From SG8-40 sp963792855 (GTDB lineage: Bacteria; Pseudomonadota; Gammaproteobacteria; Burkholderiales; Eutrophovitaceae), in NCBI GenBank assembly GCA_963792855.1, contig CAWBXZ010000005.1, positions 372,001 through 436,000 of the forward strand: DNA of 64,000 bases. The letters are read 5' to 3'. Positions 45,074 to 54,534 of this stretch are shown here, piece after piece. Each line of letters opens with the position of its first letter. The stretch's first letter is position 1. The notes beneath the pieces are model-generated. The model made no database searches and was not told the origin of the DNA. It saw nothing but the letters and a program-made list of their open reading frames with translations. The translations under genes and the position numbers were made by a program.

Positions 45074-46399
45074 ATGGCCAACGGCGTCGTTCCTCCAAGC
45101 CTGCTGCGCCGGGGGCGCCATGCGCTGGCGAACCCGCGTTTGTGGTTGCGGCGGATCGTGCTGTGGGTCGGGGCCGTTGCTGTTGGCGTGGCGGCCATCG
45201 CGTTCGCCATCAGTGCCGAGTTTGCCAACGGCATTCATCTGCAGATGGTGGAAATCTCTCCATTAATGCCTTTCGTCGTTGGTCCGGCGGGGCTGGCGCT
45301 GGTCGTCTGGATCACCCGGCGTTTCTTTGCGGGCACCCAGGGAAGCGGCATTCCGCAAACCATCGCCGCATTGAGCGTAAACGACGACAAGACGCGAAAC
45401 CAGTTGCTCTCGCCACGAGTGGCGCTCGGCAAATTCCTGCTCACGGTGCTGGCTCTGTTCTCCGGCGCATCGGTGGGGCGTGAAGGGCCGACGGTGCAGA
45501 TCGGCGCTTCCATCATGCATTCGCTCGGACGCCTGACGCGTTTTTCGCGGGTGGAGGCTGAGCGTGGCCTGATACTGGCCGGTGGCGCGGCCGGTGTTGC
45601 CGCGGCGTTCAACACGCCTTTGGCAGGGATTGTGTTTGCGATCGAGGAAATGAGCCGTTCGTTCGAGAGTCGAACCAGTGGCACCGTCCTTACGGCCGTG
45701 ATCGTCGCCGGTATCGTCTCGCTTTGGTGGCTGGGCGACTACACCTATTTCGGCCGTACCTCGGCCGTTCTCGAGGGCAGTACGGCGTGGATTCCGGTGT
45801 TGATGTGCGGTGTCGTCGGCGGCTTTGCCGGTGGCGCCTTCAGCCAGTTGCTCATCGTGTGTTCGCGCGGGATTCCGGGAAGGCTGGGCGCATACGCCAA
45901 AAAAAGACCGGTATTGTTTGCTGCCTACTGCGGTTTTGCGCTGGCGTTGATCGGCGCGATCTCCGGCGGGACGACCTACGGCACCGGATATCACGAGGCG
46001 CGGAGCATTCTCGAGGGAACGGGCGAGTTGTCGGGGTCCTACGGTGCTCTCAAGTTGCTTGCCACGCTCGTTTCCTATGTCAGCGGAATCCCTGGCGGGG
46101 TATTCGCGCCGTCACTTGCCATCGGCGCCGGGCTAGGGCACAACCTGGCGGAACTGGCGCCTTACGCACCGGCCGGCGCGGTTATCGTGCTGGGCATGGT
46201 GGCCTATTTCGCCGGGGTCGTGCAGGCGCCGGTAACGGCTTTCGTCATCGTGATCGAAATGACGGATAACCATGACATGATCGTGCCGCTGATGGCGGCA
46301 TCGCTGCTTGCGGCGGGTTGTTCGCGCATCGTTTGCCATCGCCCGCTGTACAAGGCGCTTGCCGACCAGTTCCTCAACCGGAGCAGGGACGGGACCTAG
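45074..46399 (+). CDS. ClC-type chloride/proton antiporter
   Basis: A 441-residue integral membrane protein with the three ClC anion-site motifs: GSGIPQ (90-95), GREGPT (135-140) with gating Glu137, and the later GGVFAPSLAIG near 340. The internal AIEEM glutamate that marks proton-coupled ClC members is present, so an H+/Cl- exchanger is more likely than a channel. About ten hydrophobic segments are visible. The 430 bases upstream (44615-45073) hold no supported gene. Confidence 0.93.
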   Translation: MANGVVPPSLLRRGRHALANPRLWLRRIVLWVGAVAVGVAAIAFAISAEFANGIHLQMVEISPLMPFVVGPAGLALVVWITRRFFAGTQGSGIPQTIAALSVNDDKTRNQLLSPRVALGKFLLTVLALFSGASVGREGPTVQIGASIMHSLGRLTRFSRVEAERGLILAGGAAGVAAAFNTPLAGIVFAIEEMSRSFESRTSGTVLTAVIVAGIVSLWWLGDYTYFGRTSAVLEGSTAWIPVLMCGVVGGFAGGAFSQLLIVCSRGIPGRLGAYAKKRPVLFAAYCGFALALIGAISGGTTYGTGYHEARSILEGTGELSGSYGALKLLATLVSYVSGIPGGVFAPSLAIGAGLGHNLAELAPYAPAGAVIVLGMVAYFAGVVQAPVTAFVIVIEMTDNHDMIVPLMAASLLAAGCSRIVCHRPLYKALADQFLNRSRDGT

Positions 46400-46420
46400 C
46401 GTCGTGTAGCGCGTCGACGG

Positions 46421-47557
46421 CTATCGTTTGACCAGTACGCGATCGTCGATCTGCGATAGTTCAGAGCAGCCAAGCAGCGCCATGGCAAGATCGATTTCGT
46501 TGCGCAGCATCTCAAGCGCGGCTTCGACACCGGCTTCGCCGCCGGAGGCAAGCCCATAGAGCCAGGCCCGTCCGATCATGCACGCGTTCGCTCCGAGCGC
46601 AATCGCCTTGACCACGTCGACGCCGCGGCGAACCCCGCCGTCGAGGATGAGCGGGATGCGGCCCGCCACCGCGCGACTGATGGCGGGCAGCGCGGCGATG
46701 GCGGATATGGCACCGTCGAGTTGCCGGCCGCCATGATTGGAAACAATGATTCCGTCCAGGCCGGCTTCAACCGCCTGAGACGCATCGTCGGCCGAGAGCA
46801 GGCCTTTTAGCAACACGGGGCCACCCCATTCGGACTTGAACCATTCGACATCACGCCAGCTCACCGAAAGGTCATACTGGTTGGCGATGAACTGGGTGAT
46901 GGTCAGCGCACTGTCCGAGTCGATGCCGGTGTTCTCGAAATTGCGGAACTTGATCTTTGGGCCAAGGCCGACGTCAAACAGCCAGCGCAGGTGTGTCGCG
47001 AAGTCAATCAGCGTCGACAGGGTGAAGCGCGGCGGTACCGTAAATCCGTTACGCATGTCGCGCTCACGCGGCCCCTGCATTTTTGTGTCCACGGTCAGAA
47101 CCAGAGCGGAGCAGCGAGCGGCGCGGGCGCGTTCTATGAATGCGCGGGTCAGTCCGCGGTCGCGCAGGACGTATAGCTGGAACCAGTGTGGCGCATCCAC
47201 TTCTGCCGAAATCTCCTCGATGCTGCGTGTTGCCATGGTCGACAGGCAGTAAGGAACATTAACCCGGTGAGCGGCGCGTACTGCCTGCAATTCGCCACGT
47301 CTTGCCAGCAGGCCGGCCAGACCTGTCGGCGCCAGCACCAGCGGCGCGGCGTAGCGCTGGCCGAACAGCGCAACAGACTGATTGCGTGTCTCGATGTCGG
47401 TCAGTACCCGGGGGATCAGGCGCAGCGCGGAGAAATCATCGCGGTTCGCCTGCAAAGTGACTTCATCCTGGGAGCCGCCGTCAATGAATTCGAACACGGT
47501 GCGCGGCAAGCGCCGGCGAGCAAGCTGTCGCAGATCTTCTATGTTGATGGCGTTCAT
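46421..47557 (-). CDS. FMN-dependent alpha-hydroxy-acid oxidase/dehydrogenase (LldD/mandelate dehydrogenase type)
   Basis: A 378-residue FMN protein that oxidises L-2-hydroxy acids to 2-oxo acids. The signature SNHGGRQLDGA near 277-287 carries the catalytic His and an Arg; APLVLAPTGLAGLL near 70, QLYVLRDRG near 128 and TVDTKMQGPRERDMRNG near 155-171 are also typical. The start FIDGGSQDEVT is the usual FMN-family opening with Phe where many members have Tyr. Lactate, glycolate or mandelate cannot be separated by sequence alone. It stands alone between the ClC gene and the sulfatase-like gene. Confidence 0.9.
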   Translation of the reverse strand: MNAINIEDLRQLARRRLPRTVFEFIDGGSQDEVTLQANRDDFSALRLIPRVLTDIETRNQSVALFGQRYAAPLVLAPTGLAGLLARRGELQAVRAAHRVNVPYCLSTMATRSIEEISAEVDAPHWFQLYVLRDRGLTRAFIERARAARCSALVLTVDTKMQGPRERDMRNGFTVPPRFTLSTLIDFATHLRWLFDVGLGPKIKFRNFENTGIDSDSALTITQFIANQYDLSVSWRDVEWFKSEWGGPVLLKGLLSADDASQAVEAGLDGIIVSNHGGRQLDGAISAIAALPAISRAVAGRIPLILDGGVRRGVDVVKAIALGANACMIGRAWLYGLASGGEAGVEAALEMLRNEIDLAMALLGCSELSQIDDRVLVKR

Positions 47558-47663
47558 GATTTGTTTGGATCGACGATTTCGTGATTTTCTGTGTGTTGTG
47601 TTCTCGCAAGGCCGCCGCCTGGCGAGGTGACGTCACCGGCTTCGCCCGGTTATCCGGTTAATG

Positions 47664-49079
47664 CTAGGGGCGTTGCGGATTTTCGCCCCAAAAAATCGGC
47701 GTATCGTGGGATCGGGCGCCAGCAAGATCATCCAGATACATCGACGGCGCCATTTCCCACGCGTAGTCGTTCAAGCGCGAGAGCAACTGTTGCACGCGCT
47801 CGGGTTCGCGCTCGGCCAGGTTATCCTCTTCAGATGGATCGTCAGCCACGTTGTACAACTCGACCCTTGAGGGCAGCGTGGCGTAGACAATGAGTTTCCA
47901 GTTGCCAACCATCACCGCACCGCGAAACTCGTCGACGTTAATCAGTATTTCGTCGCGTTTGCTCAATTTCTCGCCGGTAATAACCTCCCACGCATCGATG
48001 CCGTCGATTGGCTTGACCTGATGCGCACTGTCGAGGGGCGCGCCAGCCTGCTTCAACAGCGTGGGATACATGTCGGTCACGTGAATACGCTCCGACACGA
48101 CGGCAGGCGCAATACGGCCGGGCCAGACTGCCAGGGCAACGACGCGTACGGCACCCTCATACAACGACCCCCGGCCGTTTCTGAAAGGGCCGTTACTGGC
48201 GACGTTCCGGGTTACGTCGCCGTCGCCGGTTGGAAACTTGTTCTTCACTGCGCCGCCGTTGTCGCTATGAAACACCAGCAGCGTGTTTTCACTCATCCCT
48301 TTTTCTTTCAGCGCATCGACAATAGTGCCTACCGCGTCGTCCGTCGCACTGATCATGGCGTAGTAGGCGCGGCGTTGTTCGTCGTCAACGTTGTCGTAAC
48401 GGGACAGGTAGTCACGCGGCGCTTGCAGCGGCGTCCCCGGCGCCGGCAGGGACACGTACATGAACAGTGGACGCGCCGCGTCGTGGCCCGCAATGAAGGC
48501 GGCGGCATCACGTGCAATCTGTGTGGTCGCGTAACCGCGTTCATTGACTCGCTTTTCTCCCCGGTGCCAATCGCGCTTGCCCGTTCGGTCGGATTTCCTG
48601 AAGTGATCTCCCAGCGCTCCGTGACTGCCGTAGAAGTAGTCAAAGCCGCGGTGCGTCGGTCGCAGATCGCGGGATGCGTGGCCCAGCTGCCATTGTCCGA
48701 AAGCCGCCGTGCGGTACCCGGCCATCTTCAGCGCCTGCGGCAGCAGACGCTCGTCCAGCGGCAGACCGTAGGTACTCCAGGGCAGTATTGACAGCATCTG
48801 CAGCCCGTAGCGCATCGGATAGCGCCCGGTCATCAGTGCCGCCTGGGTCGGGGTTGAATACGGCAGCGTGTAGAATCGCTCCAGGCGAACGCCCGTGGCG
48901 GCAAGTTCGTCGAGGCGCGGGGTTGCCGCATTGCCGCCATGAAAACCGACATCCTTCCATCCCAGGTCGTTGGCAAGGATGTAAACGATGTGGGGGGCAT
49001 CTGCCGCTTTCAGCGCTTGCGGGGCGAGCATAGCCGCGAGCGCCAGAACGGCGGGGAGGATCAGCCTGCCCGGCAGCAT
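47664..49079 (-). CDS. Exported sulfatase-fold protein with degenerate active site
   Basis: About 471 residues, with a signal peptide (core about 8-22, cleavage after LKA near residue 24). The fold and order are those of arylsulfatase B-like enzymes (HIVYILANDLGWKDVGFHGG, MTGRYPMRYGLQ, PTHRGFDYFYG, SDNGG). The catalytic set is broken: the CxPxR motif reads STPTQ (75-79), and positions equal to human ARSB Asp53, Arg95, Lys145, His147, His242 and Lys318 are Asn37, Gln79, Gln129, Gln131, Gly215 and Arg303. Only Asp38, Asp273 and Asn274 remain. The start could be 49079, 49106 or 49130; the first gives the cleanest signal peptide. It is divergent from the MoxR operon. Confidence 0.82.
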   Translation of the reverse strand: MLPGRLILPAVLALAAMLAPQALKAADAPHIVYILANDLGWKDVGFHGGNAATPRLDELAATGVRLERFYTLPYSTPTQAALMTGRYPMRYGLQMLSILPWSTYGLPLDERLLPQALKMAGYRTAAFGQWQLGHASRDLRPTHRGFDYFYGSHGALGDHFRKSDRTGKRDWHRGEKRVNERGYATTQIARDAAAFIAGHDAARPLFMYVSLPAPGTPLQAPRDYLSRYDNVDDEQRRAYYAMISATDDAVGTIVDALKEKGMSENTLLVFHSDNGGAVKNKFPTGDGDVTRNVASNGPFRNGRGSLYEGAVRVVALAVWPGRIAPAVVSERIHVTDMYPTLLKQAGAPLDSAHQVKPIDGIDAWEVITGEKLSKRDEILINVDEFRGAVMVGNWKLIVYATLPSRVELYNVADDPSEEDNLAEREPERVQQLLSRLNDYAWEMAPSMYLDDLAGARSHDTPIFWGENPQRP

Positions 49080-49102
49080 CTGTATCGTTGACCCCGTCAG
49101 TT

Positions 49103-49120
49103 TCATGATAATCATGATAA
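49103..49120. repeat. Perfect tandem repeat TCATGATAA x2 in the divergent gap
   Basis: The 9-base unit occurs twice head to tail at 49103-49111 and 49112-49120, each unit containing the palindrome TCATGA. It lies between the preferred start of the sulfatase-like gene and the start of the MoxR operon, a position suited to an operator. If the sulfatase-like protein starts further upstream the repeat would be coding. Confidence 0.5.
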
Positions 49121-49181
49121 TTGGCGTCAATCTTACCTGACTCTCGCCGTCAGTCCGGCGTGCGCTACAATCTCTGCCATC

Positions 49182-50777
49182 ATGAAGGATCTTGACGATA
49201 TCGTCGGGCTGTTAGGCACCGTCGCGGGTCGCATGCGTGCTGCGCGTGTGCTGCACGAGGCCGGGTTTGCGCTGTGCGTTGTTTTGTTCGCGCTGGCCGT
49301 ATTCGAACTGATCCGCATACCTCTGACTGGCATCCTCACGGACTTCCACCGCTACGTGCTGGTCGCGGGCCTGGCGGTTTTCTGTGCCGCCGTGCTTTGG
49401 CGCGCGTTCAGGCGGATTTCGATGGCGCAGGCTGCGAGTCTGGTCGATGCGCGATTGCCGCTGCACGACGAGCTGAAGAGCGCTTACTGGTTCGCTTCGC
49501 GGCCACAGCCGGCGGACGGCACGGGTGCAGCTTTCGTTCGTGCGCATGTGGCCAACGCGGCCCGCACGGCACACGATTTGAAAGGCGCGAGCATCGTTCC
49601 GTTGAAAATGCCGAGAACGTTGCTGCTGGCCGTTTTGCCCGGGCTGGTACTTGCCGGCGCAATTTGGAGCAGGGCTGACCTGGTTCGGGCTGGAATGCAG
49701 GCTGGCGATGGCGTCGCGCAGGTGGATTCGGGCGGGCAAAGTGCGCGCTCGCTGCTCTCGGCAACGGCCGCTGACGACGAAGAGATTGCCGAACTGGACC
49801 GGGCTCTGGCCACTTTTGAGGACAGCAATGCGACCCGGCAGGAACGGCTCGAAGCGATGGTCAGGGCGCGCGATGCGGTCGATCAGCTGAACATGCAGGC
49901 CGCCGTGACCCGGGAGGGATTGGCACGAATGGCGCAAGCCATCCGCGATCAACCCGGTATGGAACAGGTTGCCGAAGCCATTGCACAAGGGCGCACGGAC
50001 GACGCAATTGCCATGCTCCAGGAATTGCGCGACGAATTCGCGGCGTCGCCCGGGGACGGTGACGGAGAAGGATCGGGGAAGGGAAACTCAGCGCGCTCGG
50101 CGCGGGAGGAACTCGCGACCGCCCAGGAGACCGGCGAAACCGAGCGCGATGTGACCAACATGCCCGGCAGCACGAATCCGGAATCAGTCAACCGCCTGTT
50201 GGAGAACCTCGAAAACGCCCAGGACACAATGCGCCGGCAGCAGCGCGCCAACACCGCGCGCAGGCGCATGGACGAACTGGGCGAGATGGTTGGTCTGACT
50301 GCCCAGAACAGCGACCTTGCCCCCCAGCAATTCACCAATCAGGGCGAAACGCCGATGGGTGCGCCTTCGCCCGATACCGGGCAGACTGATCTTCGTAGCG
50401 CAACCATGTACCGGCAGGCATCGACAATGCCCGGCGACAACGACCAGGACGACGAGGGCAGCAGGACCGGCGGGCCGAGCGGGCATTCGTCTGCCAGGGC
50501 CCTGGAAGGCAGGGCGACCAAACGGCTCGACGCCATGCTGCAACTCGAGCGGGTGCGCGTGAGCGCAGGCGAGGAAGCGAAAGAAAAAGACAAACAGAAG
50601 GCCGAGTGGTTTTACTCTGCCAGTCAGCAGGAGCAGTCAGAAACCGGGTTTGCGGACGTGCGCGGGCGCGACGACTATTCCGGGGCTGACGTGATGAAAA
50701 CGGGACGCGTCCCGATAGAGCAGCGACAAGCGGTGCGTGATTACTTTATCAATGTTCACGAAGGCGATAACAAATGA
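49182..50777 (+). CDS. Membrane protein with coiled-coil and polar C-terminal region (MoxR operon first gene)
   Basis: A 531-residue protein, not matched to a well-known family but similar in layout to DUF4175-type proteins. Two hydrophobic segments near residues 25-45 and 52-72 and a third near 143-163 would leave a large C-terminal part outside the cytosol or in it, depending on topology. That part (about 195-530) is charged and helical, with a Gly/Ser linker around 285-310. Genes of this kind start MoxR/DUF58/VWA operons. It ends by overlapping the moxR start (ATGA). Confidence 0.7.
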   Translation: MKDLDDIVGLLGTVAGRMRAARVLHEAGFALCVVLFALAVFELIRIPLTGILTDFHRYVLVAGLAVFCAAVLWRAFRRISMAQAASLVDARLPLHDELKSAYWFASRPQPADGTGAAFVRAHVANAARTAHDLKGASIVPLKMPRTLLLAVLPGLVLAGAIWSRADLVRAGMQAGDGVAQVDSGGQSARSLLSATAADDEEIAELDRALATFEDSNATRQERLEAMVRARDAVDQLNMQAAVTREGLARMAQAIRDQPGMEQVAEAIAQGRTDDAIAMLQELRDEFAASPGDGDGEGSGKGNSARSAREELATAQETGETERDVTNMPGSTNPESVNRLLENLENAQDTMRRQQRANTARRRMDELGEMVGLTAQNSDLAPQQFTNQGETPMGAPSPDTGQTDLRSATMYRQASTMPGDNDQDDEGSRTGGPSGHSSARALEGRATKRLDAMLQLERVRVSAGEEAKEKDKQKAEWFYSASQQEQSETGFADVRGRDDYSGADVMKTGRVPIEQRQAVRDYFINVHEGDNK

Positions 50778-51769
50778 GTAACGATGTGGAGCGGCAAGTC
50801 GAGCAATTCCGGGATCGATTCAAGCAGGTTACCGATGAAGTTTCGCGCATCATCGTCGGAAATGAGGACGTCGTTGCCAGCGTCATGACATGCCTGTTGG
50901 TAAAGGGACACGTCCTGCTGGAAGGGATCCCCGGTGTTGGCAAGACCAAGCTGGTGCAAACACTCGCCGACGTCATGCATCTGGATTTCTCGCGTATCCA
51001 GTTCACGCCCGACCTGATGCCTGGCGACATCATCGGAACCAATATTGTCAGGGAGGACGCCTCCGGACAGAAATTCTTCGAGTTCCAGCAAGGTCCGATC
51101 TTTGCGAACATGGTGCTTGCCGACGAGATCAACCGCGCCACGCCAAAGACGCAGTCCGCGTTGCTTGAGGCGATGCAGGAGAACAGCGTTTCGGCGGGCG
51201 GCGAAACGCACAAGCTCGATCAACCGTTCTTCGTGCTGGCCACGCAGAATCCGATCGAGATGGAGGGCACTTATCCGCTGCCCGAAGCCCAGATGGACCG
51301 TTTCCTGTTCAAGCTGCGACTTGATTTTCCGGGCGCCGATCAGCTCTACAGCATTGTCGATCGCACGACCCAGCAGGCGGAACCGGACGTCAAGCGGGTG
51401 CTGGAAAAAGAACAGATCCTCGAAATGCGCGGCACGGCCCGCGCGGTGCCCGTCTCCAAGCCGGTGATGGAGTACGCGATTGCCATTACCCTGGCCACGC
51501 ACCCGGAAAGCGACAAGGGCCATGAGCAGGCGAGAAAGTATGTGCGTTTCGGTTCAAGCCCGCGCGGCGTGCAGTCGCTGATTCTGGGCGCGAAAGTCAA
51601 TGCGCTGATGAACGGCCGGGTGCATGTGAGCTGCGATGATATCCGTGCCGTGACGAAGCCTGCCCTGCGCCACCGCATATTGCTGAACTTCGAGGCCGAA
51701 GCCGAAAGAATCGAAACGGACGCGATTCTGCAAGCCATCCTTGAGTCGGTCGAAGAGCCGAAGGGTTGA
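50774..51769 (+). CDS. MoxR-family AAA+ ATPase
   Basis: A 331-residue AAA+ ATPase of the MoxR group. Walker A is GIPGVGKT (51-58), Walker B LADEINRA near 115-122, sensor 1 LATQNPIEMEGTYPLPEAQMDRF near 155-177, and the lid follows with SPRGVQSLI. These ATPases act as chaperones that prepare VWA partners or metallo-enzymes. Its ATG overlaps the preceding stop and GAAGG precedes it. DUF58 and VWA genes follow. Confidence 0.95.
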   Translation: MSNDVERQVEQFRDRFKQVTDEVSRIIVGNEDVVASVMTCLLVKGHVLLEGIPGVGKTKLVQTLADVMHLDFSRIQFTPDLMPGDIIGTNIVREDASGQKFFEFQQGPIFANMVLADEINRATPKTQSALLEAMQENSVSAGGETHKLDQPFFVLATQNPIEMEGTYPLPEAQMDRFLFKLRLDFPGADQLYSIVDRTTQQAEPDVKRVLEKEQILEMRGTARAVPVSKPVMEYAIAITLATHPESDKGHEQARKYVRFGSSPRGVQSLILGAKVNALMNGRVHVSCDDIRAVTKPALRHRILLNFEAEAERIETDAILQAILESVEEPKG

Positions 51770-51846
51770 GCGTGTCGAACAGTTTTGACGAGCGCAACCG
51801 TGGCGGCGTGTTTTTCGTTCGTCACGTCTAGGCGAGCGCCACCCTG

Positions 51847-52725
51847 ATGTCGGTCATTCTCAGTGAAGACTTTCTTCGCCAGCTAGAGCATCTTGCTCTG
51901 GTGACGCGCCGTCCGGTCGCGGGGCATCTTCGCGGGCATCATCGCTCGCGCCGCACCGGTGTAGGCATGGTGTTTACCGATTATCGGCCTTATTCGCAAG
52001 GCGATGACACGCGTAACCTCGATTGGGGCACTTACATGCGCCTCGACAGGCTTATCCTGCGCTTGTTCGAGGAAGAAGCCGACCTGCCGATATACATTTT
52101 TGTCGATGTCAGCAAGTCGATGGGCCTTGGCGAACCGGTGAAACTCGATTTCGCCCGCCGCTTCGCGGCGGCACTTGCTTATGTGGGTTTGATCAATCAC
52201 GATCGCGTCAGTCTGGTCGCGTTCTCGGACGGCGTTCTCAGCGAGATGCCGGCGCGGCGCGGCAAGAACCAGATGTGGCGGACACTGCACTTCCTCGAGC
52301 GCCTTGAGCCGCAAGGCGGCACCAGCCTGCAGAATGCGTTTCGCAAATTCTTCGGCGCGCGGCGCACCCGCGGCCTTGTCATTGTCGCGTCGGACTTTCT
52401 TGATGCGGCCGGGTTCGAGCCCGCCTTTCAGGTGATCCGCCGCTTTGGGCATGACGTTTTCGCTGCGCATATCGTCAGCCCTGAAGATCGCGAACCGCCG
52501 TTCGGAGACGATGTCGTATTGGTGGACTCGGAAGACGGGTCCAGTCTCAAGGCGCATCTGACGCCGGAGCTTCTCGATAGCTACCGCAAGGGTTTTGCCA
52601 AGTACTGCACCGAAATCGAAGCATTCTGCCGCAGCCATGGGTGGGGCTACCTGCGTGCCGACACGGATGCGCCGTTCGAGCAGTTGATGATGCACGCGCT
52701 GCGGCATGAAGGCCTGCTGCGGTGA
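51847..52725 (+). CDS. DUF58 domain protein
   Basis: 292 residues. The VFTDYRPYSQGDDTRNLDWGTYMRLDRL segment (about 41-68) is the DUF58 hallmark, and it is followed by a VWA-like half with DVSKSMG (MIDAS DxSxS at about 87-93) and a second TSLQNAF. The protein has no clear membrane segment and should be cytosolic; in the operon it is the usual partner of MoxR. It ends by overlapping the next gene's GTG start (GTGA). Confidence 0.92.
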   Translation: MSVILSEDFLRQLEHLALVTRRPVAGHLRGHHRSRRTGVGMVFTDYRPYSQGDDTRNLDWGTYMRLDRLILRLFEEEADLPIYIFVDVSKSMGLGEPVKLDFARRFAAALAYVGLINHDRVSLVAFSDGVLSEMPARRGKNQMWRTLHFLERLEPQGGTSLQNAFRKFFGARRTRGLVIVASDFLDAAGFEPAFQVIRRFGHDVFAAHIVSPEDREPPFGDDVVLVDSEDGSSLKAHLTPELLDSYRKGFAKYCTEIEAFCRSHGWGYLRADTDAPFEQLMMHALRHEGLLR

Positions 52726-54521
52726 ACGCGTTCACCCTGTCTCCCCTGCTGGTGGGCGCGGCAGTTGCGGCGGTAGTCGCGGCAGTCGTGCTTTTATACC
52801 TGCTTCGTCCGCCGGCGCGGCAGCAGAGCGTATCGTCAAATCTGATCTGGCAACGGGTACTTAAGACCTATCGGCGCGTATCGGATCGCTGGCGCTGGTG
52901 GCTGTCGCTGCTGATTGCATCGGTTGCCTGCGTGTGCATCGTGCTTGCGGTGGTGCGGCCTGGAACGGATGCCAACGCGGGCAGCGGAAAGGCGATTGTC
53001 GTCGTAGACAATGCGCCGACGATGGCGACGCGTACCAGCAGCGGTGCGCAACGTTTCGACGTCGCCAAACAGCGCGCTGTCTCGCTGATCGAGGATTTTC
53101 CTGCGGCGACACAGGTGATGGTGGTCGACACGCAACGCCGGCTTGTTACGCCAGCATTCGAATCGCGCAAGGATGCTGTCGAGACAGTGACTGCCTTGCA
53201 GTTGGGTCAGTCGTTCCAGCCGATTGTGCCCTCGGCCATTGCGTTTGTTCCGGCCGAGCACCGCTACTTGGTCACCGACGGGGTGCTGTTGGGCGCCCCG
53301 CCTTCCGATTTTGTTCCCGTTTCCGTGTTCGAACCGGCGAATAACCTGGGAATCACCGCTTTTGATTTCGACAATGTTCCGGGTGATACGGCGCGGCGCG
53401 AAGCGTTCGTAGAGGTTTTCAACGCCGGCAGCGAAAGCAGAACGACCGAGATTGTCATCAGCGGCATCGGTGAGCAAAGGGTGGCTCGCGAAATCTCCGT
53501 TCCGGCAAACAGCGTCTCCAGTCACGTTTTTGACCTTTCGGACTTTGCCGGAGGGCCGATACGCGCGGCGCTGACGGCAACCGAAGACGGTTATCCGGGC
53601 GATGATGTCGCTTATGGCTACCTCGCCTCGAGGCGCATCGTTCGCGTCACCCTGGTGAGCGGACCGGGGCTGGAATATTTTTCCAAGTCGTTGGGGGCTC
53701 AGCCGCGCGTGCGTCTCAATGTCATATCGCCGCGCCGTTACATGGATCAGGCAGTGGGCGACACGGCGGGAACAGATATCTATGTGTTCGACCGTTTCGT
53801 TCCAGCGGAGCCGCCCGCAGTGCCGTCTCTTGTGATTGCGGCAAAACCGGCGGGCTGGCTGCCGGCGCGCGCGGGTGACGCCAGCTACCCGGAGATACTG
53901 GCAACGGACAGCAGGCACCCGGTCTTGCGCAACCTGTCGCTGCGCGACCTCTATATCGAGACCGGTAACTACCTGCAGGCGGCGGAGGATCGCTCGACAA
54001 CGGTGTTGCTGCGTGGCGGCGATGGCAAGGCGCTGGCGGTCGCGCATGATGGCGCGAAGCGCTGGGTGGCGCTGGGTTTCGATGTTGCCGATTCCAACTT
54101 CGGATTACTGCCCGCTTTCCCGTTGTTTCTGGGAAACAGCATCAACTGGCTGGCCGATGAACCGGAAATCGTTCGCGCGCAACCCGGCATCATAGCGGTG
54201 CCGTTCGAGGATGCACGTGTACTGGCGATGGACGGTGCGGCGTTACCGGTCACCACAGTCGACGGCCGCAGTTTTTTCGAGGCAGCGCAACCAGGCCTGT
54301 ATACGGCGACCGGTCATGACCGTCCGCTGCGCATTACCGTCAACTTGCTGGACCGGCGTATCAGCAACGTAAACCAGAGCGCTGTGCCCACTGCTGCTGC
54401 ACCCGCCGAAGCCGGGACGGTTAGCGCAGTTCCGTTTAGCCTGTCAGCGCTGCTGTTGATGCTGGTGGCCGGATTGCTGTGCGTCGAATGGCTCGCTTAT
54501 CACCGTCGTATTACCGTGTGA
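52722..54521 (+). CDS. BatA-like membrane protein with degenerate VWA domain
   Basis: 599 residues starting at GTG. The N-terminal hydrophobic pair (about 7-28 and 60-80) frames the BatA/aerotolerance-type start, with LLYLLRPPARQQSVSSNLIWQRV between. A VWA-like domain follows (about 88-200) but the MIDAS reads VVDNAPTMATR, lacking the DxSxS serines, so metal binding is doubtful. A second, beta-rich and alpha/beta part (about 200-560) ends in a C-terminal membrane segment near 572-592. Part of the MoxR/DUF58 operon. Confidence 0.82.
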   Translation: MNAFTLSPLLVGAAVAAVVAAVVLLYLLRPPARQQSVSSNLIWQRVLKTYRRVSDRWRWWLSLLIASVACVCIVLAVVRPGTDANAGSGKAIVVVDNAPTMATRTSSGAQRFDVAKQRAVSLIEDFPAATQVMVVDTQRRLVTPAFESRKDAVETVTALQLGQSFQPIVPSAIAFVPAEHRYLVTDGVLLGAPPSDFVPVSVFEPANNLGITAFDFDNVPGDTARREAFVEVFNAGSESRTTEIVISGIGEQRVAREISVPANSVSSHVFDLSDFAGGPIRAALTATEDGYPGDDVAYGYLASRRIVRVTLVSGPGLEYFSKSLGAQPRVRLNVISPRRYMDQAVGDTAGTDIYVFDRFVPAEPPAVPSLVIAAKPAGWLPARAGDASYPEILATDSRHPVLRNLSLRDLYIETGNYLQAAEDRSTTVLLRGGDGKALAVAHDGAKRWVALGFDVADSNFGLLPAFPLFLGNSINWLADEPEIVRAQPGIIAVPFEDARVLAMDGAALPVTTVDGRSFFEAAQPGLYTATGHDRPLRITVNLLDRRISNVNQSAVPTAAAPAEAGTVSAVPFSLSALLLMLVAGLLCVEWLAYHRRITV

Positions 54522-54534
54522 CCCGCCTGCTGCC

